From the NCBI RefSeq assembly GCF_900091445.1, contig NZ_LT607733.1, forward strand, positions 4,119,001-4,183,000: 64,000 nt of DNA. Direction: 5' to 3'. A model generated the notes under the pieces. That model worked only from the letters and a program-made list of their open reading frames with translations. It did not search any database and was not told where the DNA came from. Each line of letters opens with the position of its first letter. Position 1 is the stretch's first letter. The DNA is from Micromonospora echinofusca. GTDB lineage: Bacteria; Actinomycetota; Actinomycetes; Mycobacteriales; Micromonosporaceae. Both the position numbers and the translations under genes were made by a program. This document shows, in pieces, positions 24,327 through 34,367 of the stretch.

Positions 24327-25577
24327 TCACATCTTGCAGTCCGCCGACGGGGCGCGGAACGCCTCGGCGGCGGGGATGGTCTTGAGGACCTTGACGTAGT
24401 CCCACGGCTCACTCACCTCGGACTGCGGCTTCACCTGGGCGAGGTAGGCGTCGTGGACGACCCGGTGGTCCTCGGCGCGGAACTTGCCGTTGCGCAGGAA
24501 GACGTCGTCGACCTCCTTGCCCTCCAGCTCCTTGACGATCGCGTCGGCGTCGTCGGTGCCGGCGGTCTGCGCGGCCTCCAGGTACTGCGTCGCGGCGGAG
24601 TAGTTGGCCGCGTGCGCGAAGGACGGCCGGGTACCGGTCTCGGACTGGAACCGGTCGGCGAACTCGCGGTTCTTCGCGTCGAAGTTCCAGTACCAGGCGT
24701 CGGTGTAGGTGGTACCGGCGAGCGCGGCCGGGGTGAGCGAGTGGATGTCGGTGATGAACATCAGGCCGACGGCCAGCCCGACGCCCTTGTCCCGCAGCTT
24801 GAACTCGTTGTACTGCTTGACCACGTTGACCAGCTCGGCGCCCGCCTGCATGGTGCCGAGCACCTGCGGCTTCGGATTGAGCGTCGGCGCCTTGAGCAGG
24901 AAGGTGGAGAAGTCGCCGCTGGTGTTCGGGAACGGCGCCCCGTCCTTGCCGACGACCTGCCCGCCGGCGGCGGTGATGGCGGTGGAGAAGCTCTTCTCCA
25001 TGTCCTGGCCGAAGGCGTAGTTCGGGTAGAGGATGTACCAGTTCCTGCCGACCTGCTCGGTGGTGACCTTGCCCGTTCCGTTGGCCAGCATGTAGGTGTC
25101 GTACGCGTAGTGGAACGTGTACCTGTTGCAGCTCTTGCCGGTCAGGTCGGTGGTCGCGGCGCCGATGTTGAAGTAGAGCTTCTTCTTCTCCTTCGCCACG
25201 TCGGCCACCCGCAGCGCCGCCGACGAGGTGGGCACGTCGAGGATCAGGTCGACGCCCTGGCGGTCGTACATCTCCTGGGCCTTGCTGTTGGCGATGTCGG
25301 GCTTGTTCTGGTGGTCGGCGGTCTCCACGGTGATGTCGCCGGTCACCGCCTTGTCGCCGTGCCTGGCCTTGAAGTCGGCGATGGCCATCTGCACGGCCTT
25401 GACCGAGTTCTTGCCGGACAGCTCGGAGTACGCGCCGGACTGGTCGTTGAGCACGCCCAGCACGATCCTGCCGCCGGTCAGCTTCTGGTCGCCGCCCGAC
25501 CGGGGACCACCGCCGCCGCAGCCCGCGACCAGCACCACCGCCGCCGAAGCGGCGGCCACACCCACCGTCCTACGCAT
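24327..25577 (-). CDS. livK: Branched-chain amino acid-type substrate-binding lipoprotein
   Basis: A 416-residue extracytoplasmic binding protein. The signal peptide ends in the lipobox VAGC (Cys at about residue 22), followed by a Gly-rich linker and a type I periplasmic-binding fold: GRIVLGVLNDQSGAYSEL, VDLILDVPTSSAALRVADVA, WYILYPNYAFGQDMEKSFST and GLMFITDIHSLTPAALAGTT. The liganded amino acid cannot be fixed; branched-chain amino acids, amides or urea are possible. The ATG at 25577 has GGAGGG six bases before it; the in-frame ATG at 25583 would overlap that site. Gene position between ATPases and permeases is typical. Confidence 0.9.
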   Translation of the reverse strand: MRRTVGVAAASAAVVLVAGCGGGGPRSGGDQKLTGGRIVLGVLNDQSGAYSELSGKNSVKAVQMAIADFKARHGDKAVTGDITVETADHQNKPDIANSKAQEMYDRQGVDLILDVPTSSAALRVADVAKEKKKLYFNIGAATTDLTGKSCNRYTFHYAYDTYMLANGTGKVTTEQVGRNWYILYPNYAFGQDMEKSFSTAITAAGGQVVGKDGAPFPNTSGDFSTFLLKAPTLNPKPQVLGTMQAGAELVNVVKQYNEFKLRDKGVGLAVGLMFITDIHSLTPAALAGTTYTDAWYWNFDAKNREFADRFQSETGTRPSFAHAANYSAATQYLEAAQTAGTDDADAIVKELEGKEVDDVFLRNGKFRAEDHRVVHDAYLAQVKPQSEVSEPWDYVKVLKTIPAAEAFRAPSADCKM

Positions 25578-25623
25578 GCCCATCCCTCCACCCCGCGCGC
25601 CGCGCGGGTCGTCGAATCGGAAT

Positions 25624-26316
25624 TCAGATGCCGAGGTACGACAGCAGCTCCCGCTCCCGGGAGCGCACCTCGGAGTTGTCCATCGCCTCCACGACGCGTC
25701 CCTCGGCCAGCAGGTAGTGCCGGTCGGCGACGCCGGTCGCGAAGTGCAGGTTCTGCTCGACCAGCAGCACGGTCACCCCGTGCCGCTTGGCCTCGCGCAG
25801 CAGGTCACCGACCTGCCGCACGAGCAGCGGGGAGAGCCCTTCGGTCGGTTCGTCGCAGAGCAGCAGCCGGGCGCCCATCCGCAGGACCCGGGCCAGCGCG
25901 AGCATCTGCTGCTCGCCGCCGGAGAGCATGGTGGCCGCCGAGTCGCGCCGCTGGTGCAGGGCGGGGAACGCCTCGTACACGCGCTCCAGCGACCACGGGT
26001 CGGGGCCGACCCTCGGCGGCAGGGTGAGGTTCTCCGTCACGCTCAGCGTGGCGTAGCTGCCCCGGTCGTCGGGGACCCAGCCGAGCCCCAGCCGCGCCCG
26101 CCGGTACGCGGGCAGCCTCCCGACGTCGCGCCCGTCCAGCTCCACCGTGCCGCGCTGGCCGGCGTGCAGGCCCATCACGCAACGCAGCAGGGTGGACTTG
26201 CCGGCGCCGTTGCGCCCGACGAGGGTGACCACCTCGCCTGCGGCGACGTCGAGGCTGACCTCCCGCAGCACCTGCGCCTCGCCGTACCAGGCGGACAGGT
26301 TCTCAATGCGCAGCAT
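25624..26316 (-). CDS. livF: Branched-chain amino acid ABC transporter ATPase LivF
   Basis: A 230-residue ATPase. Walker A VGRNGAGKSTLLRC, Q-loop region, signature MLSGGEQQMLALARVL, Walker B ARLLLCDEPTEGLSPLLVRQ, and the LivF-type ending LLVEQNLHFATGVADRHYLL. Start ATG 26316 lies inside the livG 3' end (14-base overlap), so the two ATPases are coupled. All catalytic motifs are intact. Confidence 0.92.
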   Translation of the reverse strand: MLRIENLSAWYGEAQVLREVSLDVAAGEVVTLVGRNGAGKSTLLRCVMGLHAGQRGTVELDGRDVGRLPAYRRARLGLGWVPDDRGSYATLSVTENLTLPPRVGPDPWSLERVYEAFPALHQRRDSAATMLSGGEQQMLALARVLRMGARLLLCDEPTEGLSPLLVRQVGDLLREAKRHGVTVLLVEQNLHFATGVADRHYLLAEGRVVEAMDNSEVRSRERELLSYLGI

Positions 26317-27064
26317 CGGCGGCTCCCAGGTAGGCGGTGATGACGCGCTCGTCGGCGCGCACCTGCTCGTACGGGCCCTCGACGAGGACCTTGCCGGCCT
26401 GTAGGACGGTGACGGTGTCGGCGAGCCGCCCGACGACGCTCATGTTGTGCTCGACCAGCACCACCGTCCGGCCCCGCCGCACCCGCGCGACCAGCTCGAC
26501 GGTGCGGTCGACGTCCTCCAGGCCCATCCCGGCGGTCGGCTCGTCGAGCAGCAGCACCTTCGGGTCCAGGGCGAGGGCGATGGCCAGCTCCAGCGCCCGC
26601 TTGCGCCCGTACGCCAACGCCTCGGCGGGGGCCTCGGACAGCTCGGCCAGGCCGACCATGTCGAGCAGCTCGCCGGCCCGGTCCGTGTAGCGGCGCATGA
26701 GCTTCGCCGAGCGCCAGAACCGCCAGCCCAGCCCGCTGCGGCTCTGCAACGCCAGCTCGACGTGCTCCCGGGCGCAGAGCTGCGGGAAGAGGCTGGTGAT
26801 CTGGAACGACCGGGCCACGCCCAGCCGGGCGACCCGCTCCGGGGGCAGCCCGGTGATGTCGCGGCCGTCCAGCTCGATCCGTCCGCCGCTGGGCCGCAGG
26901 AAGCCGGTGAGCAGATTGAAGAGGGTGGTCTTCCCGGCGCCGTTCGGGCCGACGAGCGCGTGGACGCTCTCCGCCGCGATGTCGAGGTCGACCCCGTCCA
27001 CCGCCCGGAAGCCCCGGAAGTCACGGGTCAGCCCGCGGGCCGACAGGAGCGCTCGCCCGGCCAT
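26303..27064 (-). CDS. livG: Branched-chain amino acid ABC transporter ATPase LivG
   Basis: A 253-residue ATPase, first gene of the liv operon. Walker A VGPNGAGKTTLFNLLTGF; LivG-type GLPPERVARLGVARSFQ; signature replaced by a short AEALAYGRKRALELAIAL, as usual for LivG proteins (Y-G-x-x-R instead of SGGQ); Walker B KVLLLDEPTAGM; and VVLVEHNMSVVGRLADTVTV. ATG 27064 has AAGGAG upstream. A Crp-like palindrome lies 38 bases before the start codon. Confidence 0.92.
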   Translation of the reverse strand: MAGRALLSARGLTRDFRGFRAVDGVDLDIAAESVHALVGPNGAGKTTLFNLLTGFLRPSGGRIELDGRDITGLPPERVARLGVARSFQITSLFPQLCAREHVELALQSRSGLGWRFWRSAKLMRRYTDRAGELLDMVGLAELSEAPAEALAYGRKRALELAIALALDPKVLLLDEPTAGMGLEDVDRTVELVARVRRGRTVVLVEHNMSVVGRLADTVTVLQAGKVLVEGPYEQVRADERVITAYLGAADAAH

Positions 27065-27100
27065 CGCCTACTCCTTCGTAGGTCCGGCGACGACCGGAAC

Positions 27101-27116
27101 GGTGACCGCGGTCACA
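27101..27116. promoter_or_regulatory. Crp-like site upstream of the liv operon
   Basis: GGTGA-CCGCGG-TCACA, 9 of 10 matches to TGTGA-N6-TCACA; the 14-bp core GTGACCGCGGTCAC is a perfect palindrome and recurs upstream of the MFS operon. The position close to the livG start would fit repression or a promoter-proximal role. Confidence 0.5.
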
Positions 27117-27290
27117 TGGCCGTCGCGTGCTGGAAACCTACGGCGGCGCCGGGATGTCGAACTATGTCGATGGCAGCCACATTCCGGTGCGTCGGGCCGT
27201 GCGGAACCTCCACGCCGCATCCCAGCTGCGCTTCACCTTGACCGGTGCCCCTAGGGTGATGGGCCCCCTCCCGCGAAAGGTGCCGAGCGA

Positions 27291-28151
27291 ATGCCCTTCG
27301 GCTTCACTGTTGCGATCATCTTCACCGTCGGTCTGGCGATCTCCGGCCTGCTCGCCCTCGCCGCCCCGAGCAGGCCCACCAAGCGCACCGCCACCCTGGC
27401 GGCACTCGGCTGCCTCGTCGGCGCGGTCGTGTTCATCGTCGGCTCCAGCGCCCACTCCGTGCCGATCCGCTCGGTCGGCATCGTCACCAGCTTCAACAAG
27501 CCGACGGGCAAGGTCACCGGCTCGGGCCTGAAGTGGGTCGCCCCCTGGCACAAGGTCGGCGAGTGGGACGCGGGCCGGCAGAAGTACGACCACATCGGCG
27601 GCGAGGACTGCGTCCGGGTCCGCACCGGCACGCTCGCCGACGCCTGCGTCGAGGTGCTCGTGGAGTGGCAGGTCAAGCCGGAGAACGCGCCGAAGCAGTT
27701 CATGGACTACAAGGGCGACTTCGACAGCTTCCGGGGCCAGCGGGTGGGCGTGCAGCTCGACAGCGCCGTCAACGACGCCTTCGCGACGTACAACCCGCTG
27801 GAGAAGATCGACGCGAACACCGGCAACCTGAACGTGGACCTGAAGCCCTTCGCCGAGAGCATCAAGTCCAGCGCGGAGACGCGGCTCTCCAGCGACGTCG
27901 ACATCCTGTCGGTCACGATCACCCGGGTCAACCACGACGACAAGACCGAGGGCAACATCAAGGCGTTCCAGGACAAGCTCGCCCAGACCCGCAACCTGGA
28001 GCAGGACCGCAAGAACGCCGCCATCCAGAAGCAGATCACCGAGACGAACGCGAAGGTCGACAAGGTGTCGCGGTGCCTGGAGATCGCCGAGCGCAACGGC
28101 AGCAACCCCGGCCTCTGCATCAACCCGGGGATCGTCACCGGCGCCAAGTGA
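27291..28151 (+). CDS. SPFH/band 7-domain membrane protein
   Basis: A 286-residue protein with two N-terminal helices (GFTVAIIFTVGLAISGLLAL and LAALGCLVGAVVFIVGSS) and then an SPFH/prohibitin-like domain: VPIRSVGIVTSFNKPTGKVT, GLKWVAPWHKVGEWDA, VEVLVEWQVKPENAPKQFMD, VDILSVTITRVNHDD. A coiled helical tail follows (DKLAQTRNLEQDRKNAAIQK). SPFH proteins scaffold membrane microdomains or proteases. A cysteine pair in the C-terminal tail (RCLEIAERNG ... GLCINPG) could form a disulfide if that part is external. ATG 27291 follows GCGAAAGGTGCCGAGCGA. Convergent with the aminotransferase gene. Confidence 0.8.
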   Translation: MPFGFTVAIIFTVGLAISGLLALAAPSRPTKRTATLAALGCLVGAVVFIVGSSAHSVPIRSVGIVTSFNKPTGKVTGSGLKWVAPWHKVGEWDAGRQKYDHIGGEDCVRVRTGTLADACVEVLVEWQVKPENAPKQFMDYKGDFDSFRGQRVGVQLDSAVNDAFATYNPLEKIDANTGNLNVDLKPFAESIKSSAETRLSSDVDILSVTITRVNHDDKTEGNIKAFQDKLAQTRNLEQDRKNAAIQKQITETNAKVDKVSRCLEIAERNGSNPGLCINPGIVTGAK

Positions 28152-28190
28152 CCACCGGCCGGCGTCGACCCGCCCCGGAGGAGCCCCGGT

Positions 28191-29228
28191 TCAGCCGGTG
28201 AGCGCGTCCAGGGCGAGGTCGACGTCGTCCTCGGTGGAGTAGACGTGGAAGGACGCCCGCACCCGGCCGGCGCGCACGGCCGCCCGCACGCCCGCCCGCT
28301 CCAGCCGCTGCGCCGCGTCGGGCACCTCGACCGCGACGATGGCGCTCTCCCCCGGCGGCCGGCCCAGCCCGGCGAGGAACCGGTTGGCCAGCGCCACGTC
28401 GTGCGCGTGCACGGCCGGCACGCCGATCTCGGCGACCAACTCCAGGGCGGGCGCCGTGCCGACCCAGCTGAACCAGGCCGGCGAGATGTCGAACCGGCGG
28501 GCGTCGGCGGCCAGGCGCAGCGGCGGGCCGTAGTAGGAGGCGTGCGGGTCCTCCCCCGCGTACCAGCCGGCGGCGTCGGGGCGCAGCCGCTCCCGCAGCG
28601 CGGGCGCCAGGTAGGCGAACGCGGAGCCGCGCGGGGACATCAGCCACTTGTAGGCCCCGACCGCGACCACGTCGGCCAGGCCCGCGTCGAACGGCAGCCA
28701 GCCGCACGCCTGGGTGGCGTCGACCGCGACGAGGGCGCCGTGCGCCCGGGCCGCCGCGACGATCTCGGCGTACGCGGCGACCGCGCCGTCGGCCGACTGC
28801 ACCAGACTGAACGCGACCAGGTCCGTGTCGGCGTCGATCGCGTCGACGAGCCCGGCCAGCGGCACGGTACGCACCCGCACGCCCCGCTCTGCCTGCACCA
28901 GCCACGGGAAGAGGTTGGAGGTGAACTCGACCTCCGGCACCACGACGGTCGCGCCGGCGGGCAGGGCGGCGGCGACCGGGGCCAGCAACTGCGAGACCGT
29001 GCTGCCGACCGTGACGTCGGCGGCCGGCACCCCGACCAGCCCGGCGAAGGCGGTTCGCGACCGCTCGGTGGCCCGGCCCCAGCCCTCCCACGACGTACGC
29101 CCGGCCCGCCAGTCGACCATCGCCTCCTGCACTGCGTCCCACGCCGGTTCGGGCGGGAGCCCGTAGCTGGCGGTGTTCAGCCAACCCGGCTGCGGCTGCC
29201 ACAACTTCTGCGCCTGTGCGATCTCCAC
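28191..29228 (-). CDS. Class V (cysteine desulfurase-like) PLP aminotransferase
   Basis: A PLP enzyme of about 345 residues. Seen: GWLNTASYGLPPEPAWDAVQ (substrate-side N-terminus of class V enzymes), GSTVSQLLAPVAAALP, VEFTSNLFPWLV, VAVDATQACGWLPFDAG (PLP-binding Asp and Gln/His region), GAYKWLMSPRGSAFAYL (Schiff-base Lys), and a small C-terminal domain ending RASFHVYSTEDDVDLAL. The active-site cysteine loop of true cysteine desulfurases is not evident, so a lyase or aminotransferase role is as likely. GTG 29228 was chosen; GTG 29246 would add six residues. No clear ribosome site for either. Confidence 0.78.
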   Translation of the reverse strand: MEIAQAQKLWQPQPGWLNTASYGLPPEPAWDAVQEAMVDWRAGRTSWEGWGRATERSRTAFAGLVGVPAADVTVGSTVSQLLAPVAAALPAGATVVVPEVEFTSNLFPWLVQAERGVRVRTVPLAGLVDAIDADTDLVAFSLVQSADGAVAAYAEIVAAARAHGALVAVDATQACGWLPFDAGLADVVAVGAYKWLMSPRGSAFAYLAPALRERLRPDAAGWYAGEDPHASYYGPPLRLAADARRFDISPAWFSWVGTAPALELVAEIGVPAVHAHDVALANRFLAGLGRPPGESAIVAVEVPDAAQRLERAGVRAAVRAGRVRASFHVYSTEDDVDLALDALTG

Positions 29229-29427
29229 GCCGTCGACGCTAGCCACCCGCGCCGCGGACCGGGACGGCCAATCCGGCGCTCGCGGCTCCGGGTGCTGCCT
29301 TCCCGCCTCCCGCCCGTGCAGCCGCTCCAGGACACCTTCGAGATCGCCCACCCCGAGCAGGCCCAAGGACGGCAGGGGCGGGCGCAGGTGCGCGCCCGAC
29401 CCGTCCGCGTCCTCGGGCCCGCCGGCG

Positions 29428-32400
29428 TCAGCTGACGTTGGCGGGGCCGAGGACGCTCTTCAGGTCGCCCATCAGCGCGGTGGTGGCCGCCACCCGGAAC
29501 GGCCCCAGCCGCAGAGTGGTGGTCCGCCCGCCGTTGAGCAGCTTGACGTGCACCTCGGTGTCGCCCGGGTGCAGCACCAGGGTCTCCTTGAGCCGTTCCA
29601 CCAGCGGCGGGGTGCACCGGTGCACCGGGATGGTCAGGGTGATCGGCTTGCTCCCCGGGGTGCTGCTGACGTCCGGCATGGACATGTCCATCGCCATGAT
29701 CCGGGGCGTGTCGTCGCGCCGGTCGACCCGCCCCTTGACCACCACGATGGCGTCCTCGGCGATGTACTGCCCGATCACCTCGTAGGTGTTGGGGAAGAAG
29801 AGGGCCTCCACGCCGCCGGCGAGGTCCTCCAGGGTGGCCGAGGCCCAGGCCCGGCCCTGCTTGGTGACCCGCCGCTGCACTCCGGAGAGGATGCCGGCGA
29901 GGGTGACCACGGCCCCGTCCGGGACGGTGCCCTCCTCCGACAGGGCGGCGATGGTGCAGTCCGCCGCCGCGCCGAGGACGTGCTCCAGGCCGAACAGCGG
30001 ATGGTCGGAGACGTAGAGGCCGAGCATCTCGCGCTCGAAGGCGAGCTTGTCGCGCTTGTCCCACTCCCCGTCGCCGATCACGGGCATCACCGTGGTGCTG
30101 TTGGTCTCCGCGTCGCCGAAGCCGGCGCCGAAGAGGTCGTACTGGCCGACGGCCTCCTTGCGCTTGACGTCGGCGTACGCGTCGATCGCCTCCGCGTGCA
30201 CCGTGAGCAGCGCCTTGCGGGAGTGCTTGAGCGAGTCGAACGCCCCGGCCTTGATCAGCGATTCGATGGTCTTCTTGTTGCAGACCACCGCGTCGACCTT
30301 CGACAGGAAGTCGTAGAAGTCGGCGTACTCGCCCTTCTCGTCGCGGCAGCGCATGATCGCGGCGACGACGTTGGCGCCGACGTTGCGTACCGCGCCGAGG
30401 CCGAAGCGGATCTCCTTGCCGACCGGGGTGAACGGCCCGGCGGAGGTGTTCACGTCCGGGGGCAGCACCTGGATGCGCATCCGCCGGCACTCCGACAGGT
30501 AGAGCGCCATCTTGTCCTTGTCGTCGCCGACGGAGGTGAGCAGCGCCGCCATGTACTCGGCCGGGTAGTGGGCCTTCAGGTACGCCGTCCAGTACGACAC
30601 GAGCCCGTACGCCGCCGAGTGCGCCTTGTTGAAGGCGTAGCCGGCGAACGGGACCAGCACGTCCCAGACCTTCTGGATCGCCTCGTCGGAGTAGCCCCGC
30701 TCGCGGCAGCCGTCGCGGAACGGGATGAACTCCTTGTCGAGGATCTCCTTCTTCTTCTTACCCATCGCGCGGCGCAGCAGGTCGGCCTGGCCGAGGGTGT
30801 AGCCGGCGAGGATCTGCGCGGCGCGCTGCACCTGCTCCTGGTAGACGATCAGGCCGTAGGTGGGCGCGAGGATCTCCCGCAGCGGCTCCTCCAGCTCCGG
30901 GTGGATCGGGGTGATCTCCTGGAGGCCGTTCTTGCGCAGCGCGTAGTTGGTGTGCGAGTCGACGCCCATCGGGCCGGGCCGGTAGAGCGCGAGGACGGCG
31001 GAGATGTCCTCGAAGTTGTCGGGCTTCATCATCCGCAGCAGCGAGCGCATCGGCCCGCCGTCGAGCTGGAAGACGCCGAGGGTGTCGCCCCGGGCCAGCA
31101 GCTCGTACGCGGGCTTGTCGTCCAGCGGCAGGGCCAGCAGGTCCAGCTCCTTGCCGTGGTTGAGCTGGATGTTCTTCACCGCGTCGTCGATGATCGTCAG
31201 GTTGCGCAGGCCGAGGAAGTCCATCTTCAACAGCCCGAGCGACTCGCACGTCGGGTAGTCGAACTGGGTGATGATGACCCCATCGGAGTCCCGGCGCATC
31301 AGCGGGATGTGGTCGACGATCGGCTCGGCGGACATGATGACGCCGGCGGCGTGCACGCCGGTCTGCCGGATCAGCCCCTCGATGCCCCGGGCCGTGTCGA
31401 TGACCTTCTTGACGTCCGACTCGGCCTCGTACATGCCCCGCAGCTCGCCGGCCTCGGCGTAGCGGGGGTGCTTGGGGTCGAAGATCCCCTCCAGCGGGAT
31501 GTCCTTGCCCATCACCGCCGGGGGCATCGCCTTGGTGATCCGGTCGCCGACCGCGTACGGGTAGCCGAGCACCCGGGCCGAGTCCTTGATCGCGGCCTTC
31601 GCCTTGATCGTGCCGAAGGTGGCGATCTGGGCGACCTTGTCCTCGCCCCACTTGTCGGTGACGTACTTGATGACCTCGCCGCGGCGGCGCTCGTCGAAGT
31701 CGATGTCGACGTCCGGCATCGAGACGCGCTCGGGGTTGAGGAAGCGCTCGAAGATCAGCCCGTGCTGGATCGGGTCGAGGTCGGTGATGCCCAGCGCGTA
31801 CGCCACGAGCGAGCCGGCGGCCGAGCCACGGCCGGGGCCCACCGCGATGCCCTGGTTCTTGGCCCACTGGATGAAGTCGGCGACCACGAGGAAGTACGAC
31901 GGGAAGCCCATCTGGGTGATGACGCCCAGCTCGTACTCGGCCTGCCTGACGTGCTCCTCCGGGATGCCGCCGGGGTAGCGCCGGTTCAGCCCGGCGAAGG
32001 TCTCCTTGCGGAACCAGGAATCCTCGGTCTCCCCCTCGGGAACGGGGAAGCGGGGCATCAGGTTGTGGAACTCGAACATCCCGGCGGGGTCGACCTTCTC
32101 GGCCACCAGCAGGGTGTTGCGGCAGCCCTCCAGCCAGAGGTCGGAGTTGTCGACGGCGCGCATCTCGTCGGCGGACTTGATGTAGTAGCCGCTGCCGTCG
32201 AACCGGAACCGGTTGGGGTCGGCGACGTTCGCCGCCGTCTGCACGCAGAGCAGCACGTCGTGTGCCTCGGCCTGGGCCTCGTGCGTGTAGTGCGAGTCGT
32301 TGGTCACCACCGGCGGGATGTCCAGCTTGCGCGAGATGTCGTGCAGCTCCTGGCGGACCCGGCGCTCGATGCTGATGCCGTGGTCCATGACCTCCAGGAA

Positions 32401-32958
32401 GTAGTTCTCCTTGCCGAAGATCTCCTGGTATCTCGCGGCGGCCTTGAGCGCCTCGTCGTACTGGCCCAGGCGCAGCCGGGTCTGCACCTCTCCGGAGGGA
32501 CAGCCCGTCGTGGCCATCAACCCCTCGGAGTTGTCGGCCAGCAGCTCCGCGTCCATCCGCGGCCACTTGACGAAGAACCCCTCGGTGTACGACCGGCTGG
32601 TGAGCTTGAAGAGGTTGTGCAGCCCGGTCTTGTTCTTCGCCCAGATCGTCATGTGCGTGTAGCCGCCGCTGCCGGAGACGTCGTCGCTCTTCTGCTCCGG
32701 GCGACCCCAGCGCACCCGCTGCTTGTGGAAACGCGACTCGGGCGCCACGTACGCCTCGATGCCGAGGATCGGGGTGACGCCGGCGGCCATCGCCTGCTTG
32801 TAGAAGTCGTTCGCGCCGTGCATGTTGCCGTGGTCGGTCATCGCCACCGCCGGCATGCCCTGCCGCTTGACCTCGGCGAAGAGGTCCTTCAACCGGGCCG
32901 CCCCGTCGAGCATCGAGTACTCAGTGTGCACGTGCAGATGCGCGAACGAATCGCCCAT
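29428..32958 (-). CDS. dnaE: DNA polymerase III alpha subunit
   Basis: An 1176-residue replicative polymerase of the DnaE1 type. N-terminal PHP domain with [15 protein letters not shown] and [14 protein letters not shown]; these metal-binding residues look complete, consistent with an actinobacterial PHP exonuclease proofreading site. Polymerase core: [39 protein letters not shown] (catalytic aspartates), fingers with [40 protein letters not shown]. Beyond these lie the beta-binding helix-hairpin-helix region and the OB fold ([20 protein letters not shown]). ATG 32958 begins the conserved N-terminus. Transcribed alone or with the aminotransferase 200 bases downstream. Confidence 0.95.
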   Translation of the reverse strand: MGDSFAHLHVHTEYSMLDGAARLKDLFAEVKRQGMPAVAMTDHGNMHGANDFYKQAMAAGVTPILGIEAYVAPESRFHKQRVRWGRPEQKSDDVSGSGGYTHMTIWAKNKTGLHNLFKLTSRSYTEGFFVKWPRMDAELLADNSEGLMATTGCPSGEVQTRLRLGQYDEALKAAARYQEIFGKENYFLEVMDHGISIERRVRQELHDISRKLDIPPVVTNDSHYTHEAQAEAHDVLLCVQTAANVADPNRFRFDGSGYYIKSADEMRAVDNSDLWLEGCRNTLLVAEKVDPAGMFEFHNLMPRFPVPEGETEDSWFRKETFAGLNRRYPGGIPEEHVRQAEYELGVITQMGFPSYFLVVADFIQWAKNQGIAVGPGRGSAAGSLVAYALGITDLDPIQHGLIFERFLNPERVSMPDVDIDFDERRRGEVIKYVTDKWGEDKVAQIATFGTIKAKAAIKDSARVLGYPYAVGDRITKAMPPAVMGKDIPLEGIFDPKHPRYAEAGELRGMYEAESDVKKVIDTARGIEGLIRQTGVHAAGVIMSAEPIVDHIPLMRRDSDGVIITQFDYPTCESLGLLKMDFLGLRNLTIIDDAVKNIQLNHGKELDLLALPLDDKPAYELLARGDTLGVFQLDGGPMRSLLRMMKPDNFEDISAVLALYRPGPMGVDSHTNYALRKNGLQEITPIHPELEEPLREILAPTYGLIVYQEQVQRAAQILAGYTLGQADLLRRAMGKKKKEILDKEFIPFRDGCRERGYSDEAIQKVWDVLVPFAGYAFNKAHSAAYGLVSYWTAYLKAHYPAEYMAALLTSVGDDKDKMALYLSECRRMRIQVLPPDVNTSAGPFTPVGKEIRFGLGAVRNVGANVVAAIMRCRDEKGEYADFYDFLSKVDAVVCNKKTIESLIKAGAFDSLKHSRKALLTVHAEAIDAYADVKRKEAVGQYDLFGAGFGDAETNSTTVMPVIGDGEWDKRDKLAFEREMLGLYVSDHPLFGLEHVLGAAADCTIAALSEEGTVPDGAVVTLAGILSGVQRRVTKQGRAWASATLEDLAGGVEALFFPNTYEVIGQYIAEDAIVVVKGRVDRRDDTPRIMAMDMSMPDVSSTPGSKPITLTIPVHRCTPPLVERLKETLVLHPGDTEVHVKLLNGGRTTTLRLGPFRVAATTALMGDLKSVLGPANVS

Positions 32959-33225
32959 GCGTGGCGCCCCCCGGGTCGGATCATGGGTTGGTCGAGCTCG
33001 GACGGCCTACCCTATCGCCGCCGCCGAACGCGGCTCCAGACGCCGCGCGGACCGGCCCCGGCCGGGGTGGCGCGGGTCTCTCCGGCCGCCCCGGGCGCGG
33101 GCCGCCGGCGGCCGACCGGGCTGCCCGGCGGCCTCCGACAGTCGGTTCCCGGACTCGTGACGCCGGGTGCGGCGGCGCCGGCCGTAGCCTGGGCGGACGG
33201 TATCCGGCGAGCATTGGACGACCTG

Positions 33226-33789
33226 ATGCCCCTCCCGGACGGTGTCGAGGAGCTGGCCGCCTCGGCGTCGCGCGGCGACCCCGCCGCGCTGGACGCCCTG
33301 CTGGTCGCGGTGCGCCCCGAGGTGCTGCGCCTCTGCGCCCGCCTGCTGCCGCACCGGGAGGACGCCGAGGAGGCGTGCCAGGACACGCTGCTCGCGCTGG
33401 CCCGGGGCATCGGCCGGTTCGAGGGCCGCTCGTCGTTGCACACCTGGCTGTACCGGCTGGCGGCCAACCGGTCCCGCTCCACGTACCGGGTGCTGCGCCG
33501 GCGCTGGCTGGTGGAGGCGGGCGGCGTGCCGCTGCCGGAGCCGGTGGACCCGCGTCGCACGAGCGTGGTCGCCGGCACCCGGCTGGACCTGCTCGACGCG
33601 CTCGACGCGCTCCGTGGCGACCTGGCCGAGGCGGTCGCCCTGCGCGACGTCCTCGGGCTGGGCTACCGGGAGATCGCCGGCCTGCTCGGCGTGCCCGAGG
33701 GCACCGTCAAGTCACGCATCCACGAGGCCCGCCGGCAGCTGCGTCACCGGCTCTCCGGCGAGCCCGCCGCCGAGCGGGGGCGGCGGTGA
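33226..33789 (+). CDS. ECF-type RNA polymerase sigma factor
   Basis: A 187-residue sigma-70 family factor. Region 2: PAALDALLVAVRPEVLRLCA, HREDAEEACQDTLLALARGI, RSSLHTWLYRLAANRSRSTY. Region 4: DLAEAVALRDVLGLGYREIA, GLLGVPEGTVKSRIHEARRQ. Regions 1 and 3 are absent, as in ECF factors. It should direct a small stress or envelope regulon. The next gene overlaps by four bases and encodes a lipoprotein; there is no recognisable anti-sigma gene beside it. The start could also be GTG 33157 (adds 23 residues); TAGCCT at 33184 looks like a -10 element and supports the ATG. Confidence 0.88.
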   Translation: MPLPDGVEELAASASRGDPAALDALLVAVRPEVLRLCARLLPHREDAEEACQDTLLALARGIGRFEGRSSLHTWLYRLAANRSRSTYRVLRRRWLVEAGGVPLPEPVDPRRTSVVAGTRLDLLDALDALRGDLAEAVALRDVLGLGYREIAGLLGVPEGTVKSRIHEARRQLRHRLSGEPAAERGRR

Positions 33790-34358
33790 CGGCGCGGCGG
33801 TGCGGCGGGGGCGCGGTCGTCGCCCTGGTCGTGGCCGTAGCGGTGGCGGGGTGCGGCGGCGGGGACGCGCCCGTCTCGCCCCTGCCCTTGCAGGCGCCGG
33901 CCGCGCCGACAGCGCCGGCCGCCCACTCCCCCGGCCCGCCGTCGGCCGCCGCGTCGTCGGCGTCGCCGCCGCGACCGGGCGCCCCCGGCACGTCGGCCGT
34001 CGTCCCCCCGGCCCGCCGGCCCCCGCCGGCCGCGCGCCCCACGACCGCCGCCGGGCGTACGCCGAGCGCGACGGCGTCGCCGAGCGGACCGCCCGGCACC
34101 TGCCTCGGGGCGGTACGCCACGACGTGGTGCTGGCCGAGACCGAGCTGGCGCTGCTCACCTCGCTCTGCTTCGCCACCGGCGGGGTGCTGCGGCTCATCG
34201 GCATCGGCCCGGGCGAGGTGGGCGTGGACCGGGAGGACCTGGTCTCCCGCAGCTACGAGGCCGGGGTGGTCGACATCCGGTTCGTGCGCCCCGGCACCGT
34301 GGCCGTGCTGATCCCGCAGGGCGGCACGACGCACACGGTCACCGTGGTGGTGCGGTGA
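33786..34358 (+). CDS. Hypothetical lipoprotein coupled to the sigma factor
   Basis: A 190-residue exported protein. The N-terminus has an Arg pair, a hydrophobic stretch and the lipobox VAGC (about residue 21), then a Pro/Ala/Ser/Thr-rich linker of about 80 residues and a compact C-terminal domain of about 85 residues starting GTCLGAVRHDVVLAETELAL with LCFATGGVLRLIGIGPGEVG and VDIRFVRPGTVAVLIPQGGT. Two cysteines in the domain may pair. GTG 33786 overlaps the sigma stop (GTGA). No family recognised. It may be a surface sensor or target of the sigma pathway, by coupling only. Confidence 0.7.
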   Translation: MTARRCGGGAVVALVVAVAVAGCGGGDAPVSPLPLQAPAAPTAPAAHSPGPPSAAASSASPPRPGAPGTSAVVPPARRPPPAARPTTAAGRTPSATASPSGPPGTCLGAVRHDVVLAETELALLTSLCFATGGVLRLIGIGPGEVGVDREDLVSRSYEAGVVDIRFVRPGTVAVLIPQGGTTHTVTVVVR

Positions 34359-34367
34359 CGGGCGGGC

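Noticed and set aside
29173..33225. A very long plus-strand frame that runs into the sigma factor, suggesting a 1538-residue protein
   Set aside because: Only the last 187 residues match a protein family (ECF sigma factor). The rest is antisense to dnaE.
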